A DNA stretch of 22,345 nt from JASGDB01 sp049841315 (lineage in GTDB: Bacteria > Bacteroidota > Bacteroidia > Flavobacteriales > Weeksellaceae). Of this stretch, positions 1-6,890 are shown one piece after another. The stretch covers positions 1-22,345 of the forward strand of contig JASGDB010000023.1 in NCBI GenBank assembly GCA_049841315.1, given 5' to 3'. The notes beneath the pieces are model-generated. The model was given only the letters and a program-made list of their open reading frames with translations, was not told the origin of the DNA and searched no databases. Each line of letters starts with the position of its first letter. The first letter of the stretch is position 1. The position numbers and the translations under genes are program-made.

Positions 1-119
1 CAAAGTTATTTTACGCTTTAGTTTTTCCTTACTTTTTGGTTGTTATATCTTATGTCAATGATCTCTCTTCTTCCGCTCCTCAGAAACTCCTCTGTCGTTT
101 CATTCCCGATTTGCGTGTG
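1..119 (-). other. Presumed ribosomal RNA operon leader, running off the left edge
   Basis: No reading frame covers this stretch. Read on the minus strand it holds ATCATTGACATA (about 53-64) and then an A-rich run ending in AAATAACTTTG at the window edge. From memory this resembles the sequence just upstream of 16S rRNA genes in Chryseobacterium relatives, where a TTGACAT-like box A is followed by an A-rich leader. It lies downstream of three tandem strong promoters, which fits. The rRNA itself is not in the window, so this is inference. A tRNA cluster or another highly expressed gene could be there instead. Confidence 0.45.
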
Positions 120-150
120 CAAAAGTAAAACTTATTTCTGAACTGACAAA
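120..150 (-). promoter_or_regulatory. Leftward promoter P3, nearest the left edge
   Basis: Read on the minus strand there is a perfect Bacteroidota -7 box TACTTTTG (120-127) and a TTTG -33 element (147-150), separated by 19 bp. Bacteroidota sigma factors prefer TTTG and TAnnTTTG about 17-23 bp apart. It is the third of three same-direction promoters and the one closest to the presumed rRNA leader. Transcription would start near 115 and run out of the window to the left. Confidence 0.7.
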
Positions 151-281
151 ATTTATTTTAAAAAAATCTTTAAAATGTTTTCGGAGGATTTCAGTAACCA
201 CTATTTATTACGTTAGCAATACTTAAATTATTCTCCCCTCTTCTGTCAATCTACTCCTGCGCTCCCCTTTTTTTGGGATTG

Positions 282-315
282 CAAAGGTAAATAGTTTTTA
301 TTTAAACTTCCAAAA
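282..315 (-). promoter_or_regulatory. Leftward promoter P2
   Basis: The minus strand carries -7 box TACCTTTG (282-289) and a TTTTG -33 element (311-315), separated by 21 bp. The start of the transcript resembles that of P1: both read CA(A/G)TCCC, an A-rich stretch, then GGGAG and GCAGG. P1 and P2 therefore look like duplicates of each other. Confidence 0.7.
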
Positions 316-385
316 CTTTTTTGCAAAAATTTTGAATGTCTTTTTTATTTCAATTTTACCCTGCTCTCCCATTGTTTTGGGACTG

Positions 386-416
386 CAAAAATAGGATAAT
401 TATTGTTAATTGCAAA
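386..416 (-). promoter_or_regulatory. Leftward promoter P1, farthest upstream
   Basis: The minus strand carries -7 box TATTTTTG (386-393) and -33 element TTTG (413-416) with a 19 bp spacer. The early transcript could form a small hairpin, TCCC pairing with GGGA around an A-rich loop. Three stacked strong promoters without an intervening gene are typical of stable RNA operons. Confidence 0.7.
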
Positions 417-490
417 TTGTTTTGTGTTTTTCTTTTAAAGAAATGTATAATCAACTGAATATTAGGGAGAAAAATTACCGAAATGTTTTC

Positions 491-592
491 ATTAGCCCCG
501 ATTGAACGGCATGTTTGAGCTCTTTTTATAAGCTAAGGGAAATTGCTTTGGCATAAAAAAGCGAGTAGTGAAAGCGGGAAAAAGCTCCTAAT
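491..592 (-). ncRNA. Structured intergenic element, possibly Flavo-1-like
   Basis: The element runs, on the minus strand, from ATTAGGAGC to GGGGCTAAT. Its ends pair (ATTAG with CTAAT), an inner helix pairs CCCG with CGGG, and a variable A/T-rich hairpin lies in the middle. GAGCT near the 5' end could also pair with AGCTC inside, giving a possible pseudoknot. I recall this outline (AGGAGCT, CCCGCT, variable hairpin, TCGGGGCTA) as a very common intergenic element in flavobacteria. It may be the Rfam Flavo-1 motif, but I cannot confirm the name here. It starts one base after the stop codon of the neighbouring minus-strand gene, so it probably forms the 3' untranslated region of that mRNA. Confidence 0.5.
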
Positions 593-593
593 A

Positions 594-1271
594 TTATTTT
601 ATCTGCTGATAAATGGTGGTTAAAAATTCTCCGTAAGACCTTTCGAGGGCTATAATGTCTCCGGATTTCAGGTTGATTCCCGGAGTGCCGTCCTGATTGG
701 TGCGGATTTTTGCAGAGGAAACCTGAAAATACCGAACGTCCTGCTCTTGTTTTGCGGAAAGTTTTATGGTTGAACCCAATAATTTTCGGGTAGAGAGGGA
801 ATATACGACCCCAAAATCAAGTGTTCTTTTGGTAAAAGTACGGGGCTGAAGCTCTATTATTTCGTTATTGAGTGAAATTTTTTGAGATTTGGCTGCTGAA
901 CTTATTATATATATGGTGTTTTCTTCTTTCGGGAATTGGTCTTTAGGAAGGTAATACAGGTTCAGGCGGTAATGAGATGTGTCGAAATTGTTGGTAGTTC
1001 CGTCGATGGATTCAAAAGGCTGGTAAGAGAACGCATTGGCTCCTATTTCTTTGGCTTTTTTGTAAATTTTTCCGAAAACTTCTTCATCATTGTCGGAAAA
1101 TCCCTGAATTTCCAACTCGCCGAGATATTCTGCTTCGGTTTCTGACGGATTTATTTTATAGAAAATTTTATCCGTATTGTCGGACATTTTTTTCACTTTT
1201 GATAAAATGACGTTTTGTGCGGAAAGTGTTCCTGAAAATATCAGGCTGAAAATTAACATGAGGTTTTTCAT
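594..1271 (-). CDS. Secreted protein of unknown function
   Basis: I do not recognise a named family. The protein begins with a clear Sec signal peptide (MKNLMLIFSLIFSGTLSAQ, cleavage likely after SAQ), so it should be periplasmic or surface-located. No lipobox cysteine is visible. The mature part, about 205 residues, has a charged N-terminal half with the segment KKAKEIGANAF, reminiscent of alpha/beta segments in small RcsF-like envelope proteins, but that similarity is too short to rely on. The C-terminal half is rich in beta-type sequence. An ATG four codons upstream (1283) is possible. I prefer 1271 because it gives a normal signal peptide without an acidic residue. The gene lies directly downstream of the hairpin array, and no promoter is visible between it and rfbD, so it may be read from upstream. 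Its stop codon abuts the structured element at 491-592. Confidence 0.7.
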   Translation of the reverse strand: MKNLMLIFSLIFSGTLSAQNVILSKVKKMSDNTDKIFYKINPSETEAEYLGELEIQGFSDNDEEVFGKIYKKAKEIGANAFSYQPFESIDGTTNNFDTSHYRLNLYYLPKDQFPKEENTIYIISSAAKSQKISLNNEIIELQPRTFTKRTLDFGVVYSLSTRKLLGSTIKLSAKQEQDVRYFQVSSAKIRTNQDGTPGINLKSGDIIALERSYGEFLTTIYQQIK

Positions 1272-1298
1272 TTTTTGTTCCATGGGCTACATGATTAC

Positions 1299-1719
1299 GC
1301 CGCTTCGCGGCTGGTTTTGCATAGGCTTACGCCTATGGTTACTTCCATAGGCTTACGCCTATGGTTACTTATATTCAGCCACTTCGTGGCTGGGTCATTA
1401 TTTCTTATTCCACAGGCTTACGCCTATGGTTAAGTACATTCAGCCACTTCGTGGCTGGGTCATTATTTCTTATTCCACAGGCTTACACCTATGGTTAAGT
1501 ACATTCAGCCACTGCGTGGCTGGGGCATTATTTCTTATTTCCATAGGCTTACGCCTATGGTTAAGTACATTCAGCCACTGCGTGGCTGGGGCATTATTTC
1601 TTATTTCCATAGGCTTACGCCTATGGTTATTTATATTCAGCCACTTCGTGGCTGGGGCATTATTTCTTATTCCATAGGCTTACGCCTATGGTTACTTATA
1701 TTCAGCCACTGCGTGGCTG
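1299..1719 (-). repeat. Tandem array of alternating hairpins, period 65-66 bp
   Basis: The array holds seven copies each of two inverted repeats. Repeat A is CCATAGGC-loop-GCCTATGG (plus-strand coordinates 1320-1337, 1345-1364, 1410-1429, 1475-1494, 1541-1560, 1607-1626, 1672-1691). Repeat B is CAGCCAC-loop-GTGGCTG (variant at 1299-1311, then 1376, 1441, 1506, 1572, 1638 and 1703). Successive B copies are 65, 65, 66, 66 and 65 bp apart, and the linkers are conserved as well. On the minus strand the A loop is GTAA (a GNRA tetraloop) and the B loop is GAA or GCA (a GNA triloop). At the left end the pattern is irregular: two A copies follow each other directly, and the first B is a shortened G/C-rich variant. 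The array fills the gap between rfbD and the next gene. It resembles REP/BIME-type intergenic repeats. No transposase is nearby. Confidence 0.9.
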
Positions 1720-1737
1720 GGTGTGGACTCTTAACAA

Positions 1738-2598
1738 TTATTTCTGTTTCAGAATTTGAATACATTCTTTCAGGCTGTTTTCCCAATGTTTTGGCTCGAT
1801 TCCGTAGGTTTTTTCGATTTTGGTCAAATCCATTGTACTTCTACGCGGACGTTTTGCGGGAGTTGGGAATTGTTCTGTGCTGATGGCGTTCAATTTTATT
1901 GGTGATTCTGAAAATTCGGCAATTTTTTTCGCAAAATCGAACCAAGTGGTTTCCGGATAATTGGAAAAATGGAAAATTCCATACGTTTTTTGAGGAGAAT
2001 TGATGATTTTCATTATCGCTTCCGCTAAGTCATTGGCGTTGGTGGGCTGTCCGAACTGGTCTGCGACAATTCCCAACTCGTCTTTCTGACTGAAAAGATT
2101 CAGCATGGTTTTCACAAAATTTTTATTAAATTCCGAATAAAGCCACGAGGTTCTCAAAACAATAGTTTTCGGATTGGCTTCCAAAGCGAGTTCTTCTCCT
2201 TTTAATTTTGATGCTCCGTAAACGCCAAGCGGATTGGTAAAATTGTCTTCGTCGTAAGAAATTTCGGTTCCGCCGTCAAAAACATAATCTGTGGAAACAT
2301 GAATGAAAACCGTATTGTATTTTTTACAGGCATTTGCAAGATTTTCCACTCCGAAGGCATTTACGGCAAATGCTTTTTCGGTTTCGGTTTCGGCGAGGTC
2401 AACTGCTGTGTAAGCAGAGGCATTGATGCAAAAATCGGGGCGGAATTTTTCAAAAACCTCTTCTACATTGTCGGAATCGGTAATATCCAAAGTTTCTGAA
2501 TCGGTAAAAAGGAATTCATACTGCTCAGAATCATCGGCAATTTTTTTGATGCAGTTTCCGAGCTGTCCGTTTCCGCCGGCTACGAGTATTTTTTTCAT
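1738..2598 (-). CDS. rfbD: dTDP-4-dehydrorhamnose reductase (RmlD/RfbD)
   Basis: This enzyme reduces dTDP-4-dehydro-L-rhamnose to dTDP-L-rhamnose with NAD(P)H, the last step in making the rhamnose donor for surface polysaccharides. At 286 residues it has the usual length. It shows the nucleotide-binding glycine motif GGNGQLG (residues 8-14), the STDYVFDG segment (102-109) of extended short-chain dehydrogenases, and the catalytic YxxxK pair (Tyr127, Lys131). The start codon lies two bases after the stop of the thioesterase gene, so the two are probably co-transcribed and coupled. The other rhamnose genes (rfbA, rfbB, rfbC) are not in the window. Related nucleotide-sugar reductases share this fold, so the exact substrate is inferred. 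Confidence 0.92.
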   Translation of the reverse strand: MKKILVAGGNGQLGNCIKKIADDSEQYEFLFTDSETLDITDSDNVEEVFEKFRPDFCINASAYTAVDLAETETEKAFAVNAFGVENLANACKKYNTVFIHVSTDYVFDGGTEISYDEDNFTNPLGVYGASKLKGEELALEANPKTIVLRTSWLYSEFNKNFVKTMLNLFSQKDELGIVADQFGQPTNANDLAEAIMKIINSPQKTYGIFHFSNYPETTWFDFAKKIAEFSESPIKLNAISTEQFPTPAKRPRRSTMDLTKIEKTYGIEPKHWENSLKECIQILKQK

Positions 2599-2600
2599 TT

Positions 2601-3083
2601 TTAAGCGTGTTTATTTTGTTTGCGGAGGAATGATGCTCTGCTTTGAAAGTCTTTCTGCTCCAGTTCTACTAAAAATTTTTTGAAAAGTGCCGTTGTTTCG
2701 TTGGGCTGAACTTCGGACTGGCGGATTTTCATGTTGAAATAGATAACCGTCATCCACATTACGGCGTGTATGGTTTTGCCGTCGGGGCTTTTCATGAGAA
2801 GCTCGATTTTCGATAATCTGTCGTGAGCTTCGATTACTTTACTGCTGATTAATACTTTGGAATTGGCACGAACTTCTTTCAGATAAGCGATTTCGTTCTG
2901 CACCGTAATCCATGTACAGCCGGTTTGTTTGATGTATTCTTCGTACGTGAATCCGTAGAACATTTCCACATGGTCTTCACGGGCATTGAGCATATATTCG
3001 AGGTATTTCACGTTATTGAGATGCCCGATTGGGTCGCAGTCGCCGAAACGGATTCTTACTTCCGTCGTTGTTTCTCTTTCCAT
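2601..3083 (-). CDS. Acyl-CoA thioesterase-like protein (4HBT hotdog fold)
   Basis: The protein belongs to the single-hotdog thioesterase family (FadM/YbgC-like), whose members hydrolyse acyl-CoA or related thioesters in the cytoplasm. The N-terminal motif RFGDCDPIGHLNNVKYLEY holds the Asp and the GHxNN block of the active site. The remaining 160 residues fit one hotdog domain, with a short basic helical tail (FLRKQNKHA). I chose ATG 3083. An in-frame ATG at 3110 would place the start inside the upstream terminator hairpin and behind a promoter-like box. The gene runs directly into rfbD. The natural substrate cannot be told from sequence. Confidence 0.8.
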   Translation of the reverse strand: MERETTTEVRIRFGDCDPIGHLNNVKYLEYMLNAREDHVEMFYGFTYEEYIKQTGCTWITVQNEIAYLKEVRANSKVLISSKVIEAHDRLSKIELLMKSPDGKTIHAVMWMTVIYFNMKIRQSEVQPNETTALFKKFLVELEQKDFQSRASFLRKQNKHA

Positions 3084-3087
3084 TGTA

Positions 3088-3095
3088 CAAAAATA
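3088..3095 (-). promoter_or_regulatory. -7 box TATTTTTG in front of the thioesterase gene
   Basis: The minus strand carries TATTTTTG, an exact TAnnTTTG match, ending five bases before the ATG at 3083. It lies inside the T-tract of the preceding terminator. I see no good -33 TTG at the usual distance. If used, the mRNA would be leaderless or nearly so. Confidence 0.4.
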
Positions 3096-3123
3096 AAAAA
3101 CCATCTGCAAATGAGATGGTTTT
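3090..3123 (-). terminator. Rho-independent terminator of the bamA-ompH operon
   Basis: On the minus strand AAAACCATCT (3123-3114) pairs perfectly with AGATGGTTTT (3106-3097) around a 7-base loop, followed by a T-rich run. It starts 28 bases after the stop codon of the last ompH gene, separating the chaperone operon from the thioesterase-rfbD pair. Confidence 0.85.
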
Positions 3124-3151
3124 AGGGGATATTATTTTAACAGTTTTAATC

Positions 3152-3643
3152 TTAAATTCCTAATTCTTTTTTTACAAGCGGAGTTGCATCTGCACCACCT
3201 TTGTAGATAAGTGCGCTGGAATCAATCACGAAATCGAAACCGTTTGCTTTGGAAACTTTTTCTACTGCTGCATTGATTTTATCGATAATCGGTTTCAATC
3301 CTTCTTCTCTTTTTTTACCAAGATCCGTTTGTGCGGTAAGGTTGAGCTGCTGAAGGTTCTGCTGTTTTTTCTGTAATTCTTCTTCTTTTGCTGCTCTCTG
3401 CGCTTCTGTTAAACCGCCCGCTGCTTTCTGATACTGCTCTACTTCTGCCTGCCATGCTGCTGCCTGCTTATTCAGTTCATCACCTTTTGCTTTGCTGAAA
3501 GCATCCAAGTCAGTAGTGAGTTTTTTTGCTTCCGGCATTGCGGAAAGAACACTTTCATAATCCATTGAAGCGATTTTCTGGGCATTTGCAGAACCTGCTG
3601 CGAACATTGTAATTATTGCGAATATTGCGCTTAATTTTTTCAT
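3152..3643 (-). CDS. OmpH/Skp family periplasmic chaperone, last gene of the bamA operon
   Basis: Skp-like proteins bind unfolded outer-membrane proteins in the periplasm and deliver them to the BAM complex. This 163-residue protein has a Sec signal peptide (MKKLSAIFAIITMFAAGSANA), then the family start QKIASMDYESVLSAMPEAKK. A long charged helical region follows (about residues 45-115, rich in Lys, Glu, Gln and Ala), which would form the tentacles of the trimer. It closes with the conserved strand region NGFDFVIDSSALIYKGG. It lies 34 bases after a longer paralog and is followed by a strong terminator. Confidence 0.9.
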   Translation of the reverse strand: MKKLSAIFAIITMFAAGSANAQKIASMDYESVLSAMPEAKKLTTDLDAFSKAKGDELNKQAAAWQAEVEQYQKAAGGLTEAQRAAKEEELQKKQQNLQQLNLTAQTDLGKKREEGLKPIIDKINAAVEKVSKANGFDFVIDSSALIYKGGADATPLVKKELGI

Positions 3644-3677
3644 AATGTTGAGTTAATTTTATTTTTATATTGTTATT

Positions 3678-4313
3678 TTAATTATTGCTTTTTGCTGAAT
3701 TTGCATTTACTCGGTTTGTTTTTACTGAAGATGCTTTCGTGTTTCCTGATGCGCCTTTGGATTTATTTGAGGAGCTTTTAGTTTTCCCCGAATCGGAATC
3801 CGGTTTGTTTTTGACCAGCAAATTTAACACTTTCTCCGTATAATCATATCTTTTTTCAAGAAAAAGTACATTGTAGTCCGTTTTATCAAGAACTATGCCT
3901 AAAGAATTTTTCTCGGAAACGGTTTTGATAGCGTTCCAAATCTGGTCTTGAAAAGGTTTGGCAAGATTGGCCCGGGCATTATTGATTTCGCCTTTGGTTC
4001 CGAATCTGCTGTTGATGATGTTTTTGATTTTTTTATCCAGCTCTTCTACTTCTTTTTCACGCAGCTTCAGCTGGTCGCCTACCAAAAGTACTTTTTCGTT
4101 TTCCAGAGCTGCTTTTTTCTTATCATAGTCTGCCTGCATAGTCTGGATTTCCGTCTGCCAAGATGTAATCTGGCTGTTGAGGCGTGCTTCCGCTTCTTTA
4201 TACTGAGGTAGTTTCTGAAGTATATAATTGGTATCCACCACACCTATTTTCTGGGCACTGAACAATCCCGATGTCAGAATCATCAATACCAAAATAATTT
4301 TAAAGTTATTCAT
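3678..4313 (-). CDS. OmpH/Skp family periplasmic chaperone with a Ser/Lys/Asn-rich tail
   Basis: This is the second Skp-like chaperone, 211 residues. The signal peptide ends near ...LTSGLFSA (residues 1-20), followed by QKIGVVDTNYILQKLPQYKE, a long charged coiled region (about 40-115), and the core-closing strand region LGIVLDKTDYNVLFLEKRYDYT (about 138-159). Residues 170-211 are low complexity, almost only Ser, Lys, Asn, Gly and Thr, and have no counterpart in the shorter paralog. The tail is probably disordered and basic. The gene starts 18 bases after the bamA stop, clearly in the same operon. Tandem Skp paralogs after bamA are common in Bacteroidota. Confidence 0.9.
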   Translation of the reverse strand: MNNFKIILVLMILTSGLFSAQKIGVVDTNYILQKLPQYKEAEARLNSQITSWQTEIQTMQADYDKKKAALENEKVLLVGDQLKLREKEVEELDKKIKNIINSRFGTKGEINNARANLAKPFQDQIWNAIKTVSEKNSLGIVLDKTDYNVLFLEKRYDYTEKVLNLLVKNKPDSDSGKTKSSSNKSKGASGNTKASSVKTNRVNANSAKSNN

Positions 4314-4331
4314 TTCCTTATGTTTTTTAAA

Positions 4332-6863
4332 TTATAAACTTTGGTTCATCAGGAAGTGTGTTTTCCATCCTGCTGGTTCTGAGCTTCCGATTGTGCTGTC
4401 GAATCCATAAGCAAAGTCAAATCCAATTAGCCCGAAAGCTCCCATGTACACTCTGATTCCTACACCTGCCGAACGTTTCAGCTGGAACGGATTGTAAAAA
4501 CCATAACTGGTCCATGCATTTCCAGCTTCCACAAAAGTGAGGGCAAAGATTTTCGCAGTCTGGTTCAAAGAAATCGGGTATCTGAGTTCTGCTGTGAAAC
4601 GATTATAAATGGCTGCTCCTCCGTATGGTGTAACATCTTCCGTACTTCCTCCGGTGGAGGATGCATTTTCGTAACCTCTCAGCGGAACGAGCTCTCTTCC
4701 GTCGTATCTTCCTCCGAAAAGTCCTGTACCTCCTACATAGAATCTTTCAAAAGGCGGAACTCCGAGTTCTTTATTATAACCGTTCAGGAAGCCCATTTCG
4801 GCTGCGGTTCTGAGAACCACTTTCCCTACTACGGTATTGTAAACGTCGGCTTTCAGTTTTACTTTGTAAAATTCCAGCCATTCATATTTTTTCATCACAT
4901 CCATTGTGCTGTAATCTTTGTTGCCGAACAAAGAGTACGGTGGTGTAAATTTCACGGATGCTTCGATATTAGAGCCTTGGTCCGGGAATATAGGGTCGTT
5001 TCCGGCAGAATTTCTGCTCAAACCGATATTGAAGCTGAAATTTTTTGCGGAACCGTTATATTCGGTGGTACTTCCAAACTGAAAAGGATAATTTTGGAAA
5101 TCATAGCTCTGGTACTGAATCCCGGTATAGAGGGAAAACCAGTCATCCGGCCATCTCAGCTGCCTGTTTAAACCTACACTTGCGGAGAATATATTCAGCT
5201 TCTGCTTGTTTCCGTACGCATCGTCATATCTTACAAGAGACTGATTAACACCGACTGACAAAGCTGTCTGGCGTGTTCCGAACAGCCACGGCTCTACAAA
5301 GGAAATTCCGTAGTTCTGGAAATACTGCCCTGCCTGCGCCTGAATGGAAAGTGTCTGCCCATCTCCTTGAGGAACGGGTTTGAAGTCTTTCAGTTTAAGG
5401 AAATTTTTCAGCGAGAAGTTATTGAAGGTAAGTCCAAGTGTTCCGATAAACGAGCCTCCGCCGTAACCTGCCTGAAGCTGTACCTGCGAAGAGCCTTTCT
5501 CCACGAGTTTCCAGTGAATATCTACAGTATTGTCCTGAGGCTGAGGCTGAATATCCTGCCCTACCTGCTGCGGGTCGAAAAACTGCATTCCGGCAAGGTC
5601 GAAATAAGTTCTTTTAATATCTGATTTCCTAAATAATGCTCCCGGTTTTGTTCTCAGGGCGCGAAGCACCACATGGTCATGCGTGGTTGTATTTCCGCTC
5701 CAGGTTACACGGTTCCAGGTGGCTTTTTCGCCTTCTGTAATTCTGATTTCGAGGTTTATGGAATCTCCGACGACGGATTTTTCCACGGGAGTTACGGTTG
5801 AAAAGAGATAACCGCTGTTCAGATACAGGGATTTCAAATCACTGTCGTCATCTTTACCTCCATCTTCTCCTACTTTTTTGTTGAAACCGACTACATCATA
5901 AATATCTCCTGTTTTATATCCGAGAACTCTTTGCAGATATTCGGTGGAATAGGCTGTGTTTCCGAGGAAATTGATGTCTCCTATGTAATATTTTTTGCCT
6001 TCGGAAAGTCCTACTTTGATTTCGTATCTGTTTTTATCATTTCTCCAAACGGAATCGGATACGATTTTGGCATCGCGGAATCCGAGTGAATTGTAATAGC
6101 TTATTAGGTTATGCTTGTCTTCTTCGTATTTTTCCTGAATGAATTTTGACGGTTTCAGCACTCCATTTACCCCGAATCTTTTCTGTTTGGTATCCTTGAA
6201 TCCTTTTTTTCTCAGTTTGGCATCGGTAATGCTTTCGTTTCCTTCAAATTCGATATGGTCGATTTTTATTCTTTTCCCTTTATCGACCTCGATTACCCAG
6301 TCTACCATATTCGGGTCTCCGGCGTTGGGTTTTTCCTGAATACTGATTTTGGCATCGGAAAATCCTTTTTTCACGTAATCCTGCGGAATATTGGTTTTCA
6401 GTGTGGAAACGAGGTTTTGGGTGATTTTTGTTCCCGGCTTGAGGTTGTTGTCTTTTGCGAGCTTTTCGTTTTTGGATTTTCCGATTCCTTTTCCGGTGAA
6501 TTTCACTTCGCCCAGTTCTTTCAAATCCTGCAGGGAGAATTTGAGTACGATGTTTTCTCCTTCCAGGCTTTCCACATATACTTCCACTTTGGAAAACGAA
6601 TTGGTTTCCCAGAGTTTTTTGATGCCATTGCTGATTTTCTGCCCCGGAACATCCACCCGCTCGCCTTTGCTAAGTCCTGTAAATCTCAGAATCTGAGCCG
6701 GAGTATATTTTTCAACACCGTCCACCACAATATCTTTCAGGATATAGCTTCCGTTTTCGTTCTGTGTTGATACCGATGTGCTCTGCTGGTTTTCCGGCGT
6801 TACCTGTCCATAAAAATATGCGCTCGCCGCGAACATCAGGATTGGGATAAGTTTAAACTTCAT
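4332..6863 (-). CDS. bamA: Outer-membrane protein assembly factor BamA
   Basis: BamA is the essential Omp85 insertase that folds beta-barrel proteins into the outer membrane. The 843-residue product has a signal peptide (to about residue 20, ...SAYFYGQ). A series of POTRA repeats fills roughly residues 40-460, recognisable by repeated segments such as KFTGKGIGKSKNEK, IEFEGNESITDAKLRKKGF and INFLGNTAYSTEYLQRVLG. A 16-strand-type barrel follows. The loop-6 signature appears as LRGYEN (Arg729), matching the VRGF motif. The last residues are HFLMNQSL. A terminal aromatic residue is usual for barrel signals, so the final Leu is slightly unusual. The gene lies 27 bases after uppS and 18 before the first ompH gene. 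No BAM lipoprotein genes are nearby. Confidence 0.96.
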   Translation of the reverse strand: MKFKLIPILMFAASAYFYGQVTPENQQSTSVSTQNENGSYILKDIVVDGVEKYTPAQILRFTGLSKGERVDVPGQKISNGIKKLWETNSFSKVEVYVESLEGENIVLKFSLQDLKELGEVKFTGKGIGKSKNEKLAKDNNLKPGTKITQNLVSTLKTNIPQDYVKKGFSDAKISIQEKPNAGDPNMVDWVIEVDKGKRIKIDHIEFEGNESITDAKLRKKGFKDTKQKRFGVNGVLKPSKFIQEKYEEDKHNLISYYNSLGFRDAKIVSDSVWRNDKNRYEIKVGLSEGKKYYIGDINFLGNTAYSTEYLQRVLGYKTGDIYDVVGFNKKVGEDGGKDDDSDLKSLYLNSGYLFSTVTPVEKSVVGDSINLEIRITEGEKATWNRVTWSGNTTTHDHVVLRALRTKPGALFRKSDIKRTYFDLAGMQFFDPQQVGQDIQPQPQDNTVDIHWKLVEKGSSQVQLQAGYGGGSFIGTLGLTFNNFSLKNFLKLKDFKPVPQGDGQTLSIQAQAGQYFQNYGISFVEPWLFGTRQTALSVGVNQSLVRYDDAYGNKQKLNIFSASVGLNRQLRWPDDWFSLYTGIQYQSYDFQNYPFQFGSTTEYNGSAKNFSFNIGLSRNSAGNDPIFPDQGSNIEASVKFTPPYSLFGNKDYSTMDVMKKYEWLEFYKVKLKADVYNTVVGKVVLRTAAEMGFLNGYNKELGVPPFERFYVGGTGLFGGRYDGRELVPLRGYENASSTGGSTEDVTPYGGAAIYNRFTAELRYPISLNQTAKIFALTFVEAGNAWTSYGFYNPFQLKRSAGVGIRVYMGAFGLIGFDFAYGFDSTIGSSEPAGWKTHFLMNQSL

Positions 6864-6890
6864 CTTTTCGTTCTAATTCTTTTCTTTTGG

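Noticed and set aside
1299..1719. CRISPR array
   Set aside because: The units between the palindromes are the same in every copy, so there are no spacers, and no cas genes are in the window.
1426..1883. Two plus-strand reading frames with repetitive peptides (LWLSTFSHCVAGALF-like and YIQPLRGWGIISY-like)
   Set aside because: They are translations of the 65-66 bp hairpin repeats. One runs on antisense into rfbD. There is no start signal and the period is not a protein repeat.
3084..3110. Longer N-terminus for the thioesterase (ATG at 3110)
   Set aside because: The extra codons would lie in the terminator hairpin and T-tract, and the family sequence begins after ATG 3083.
6255..6770. 171-codon plus-strand frame opposite bamA
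   Set aside because: It is antisense to the conserved POTRA region, with a Phe-rich, domainless translation.
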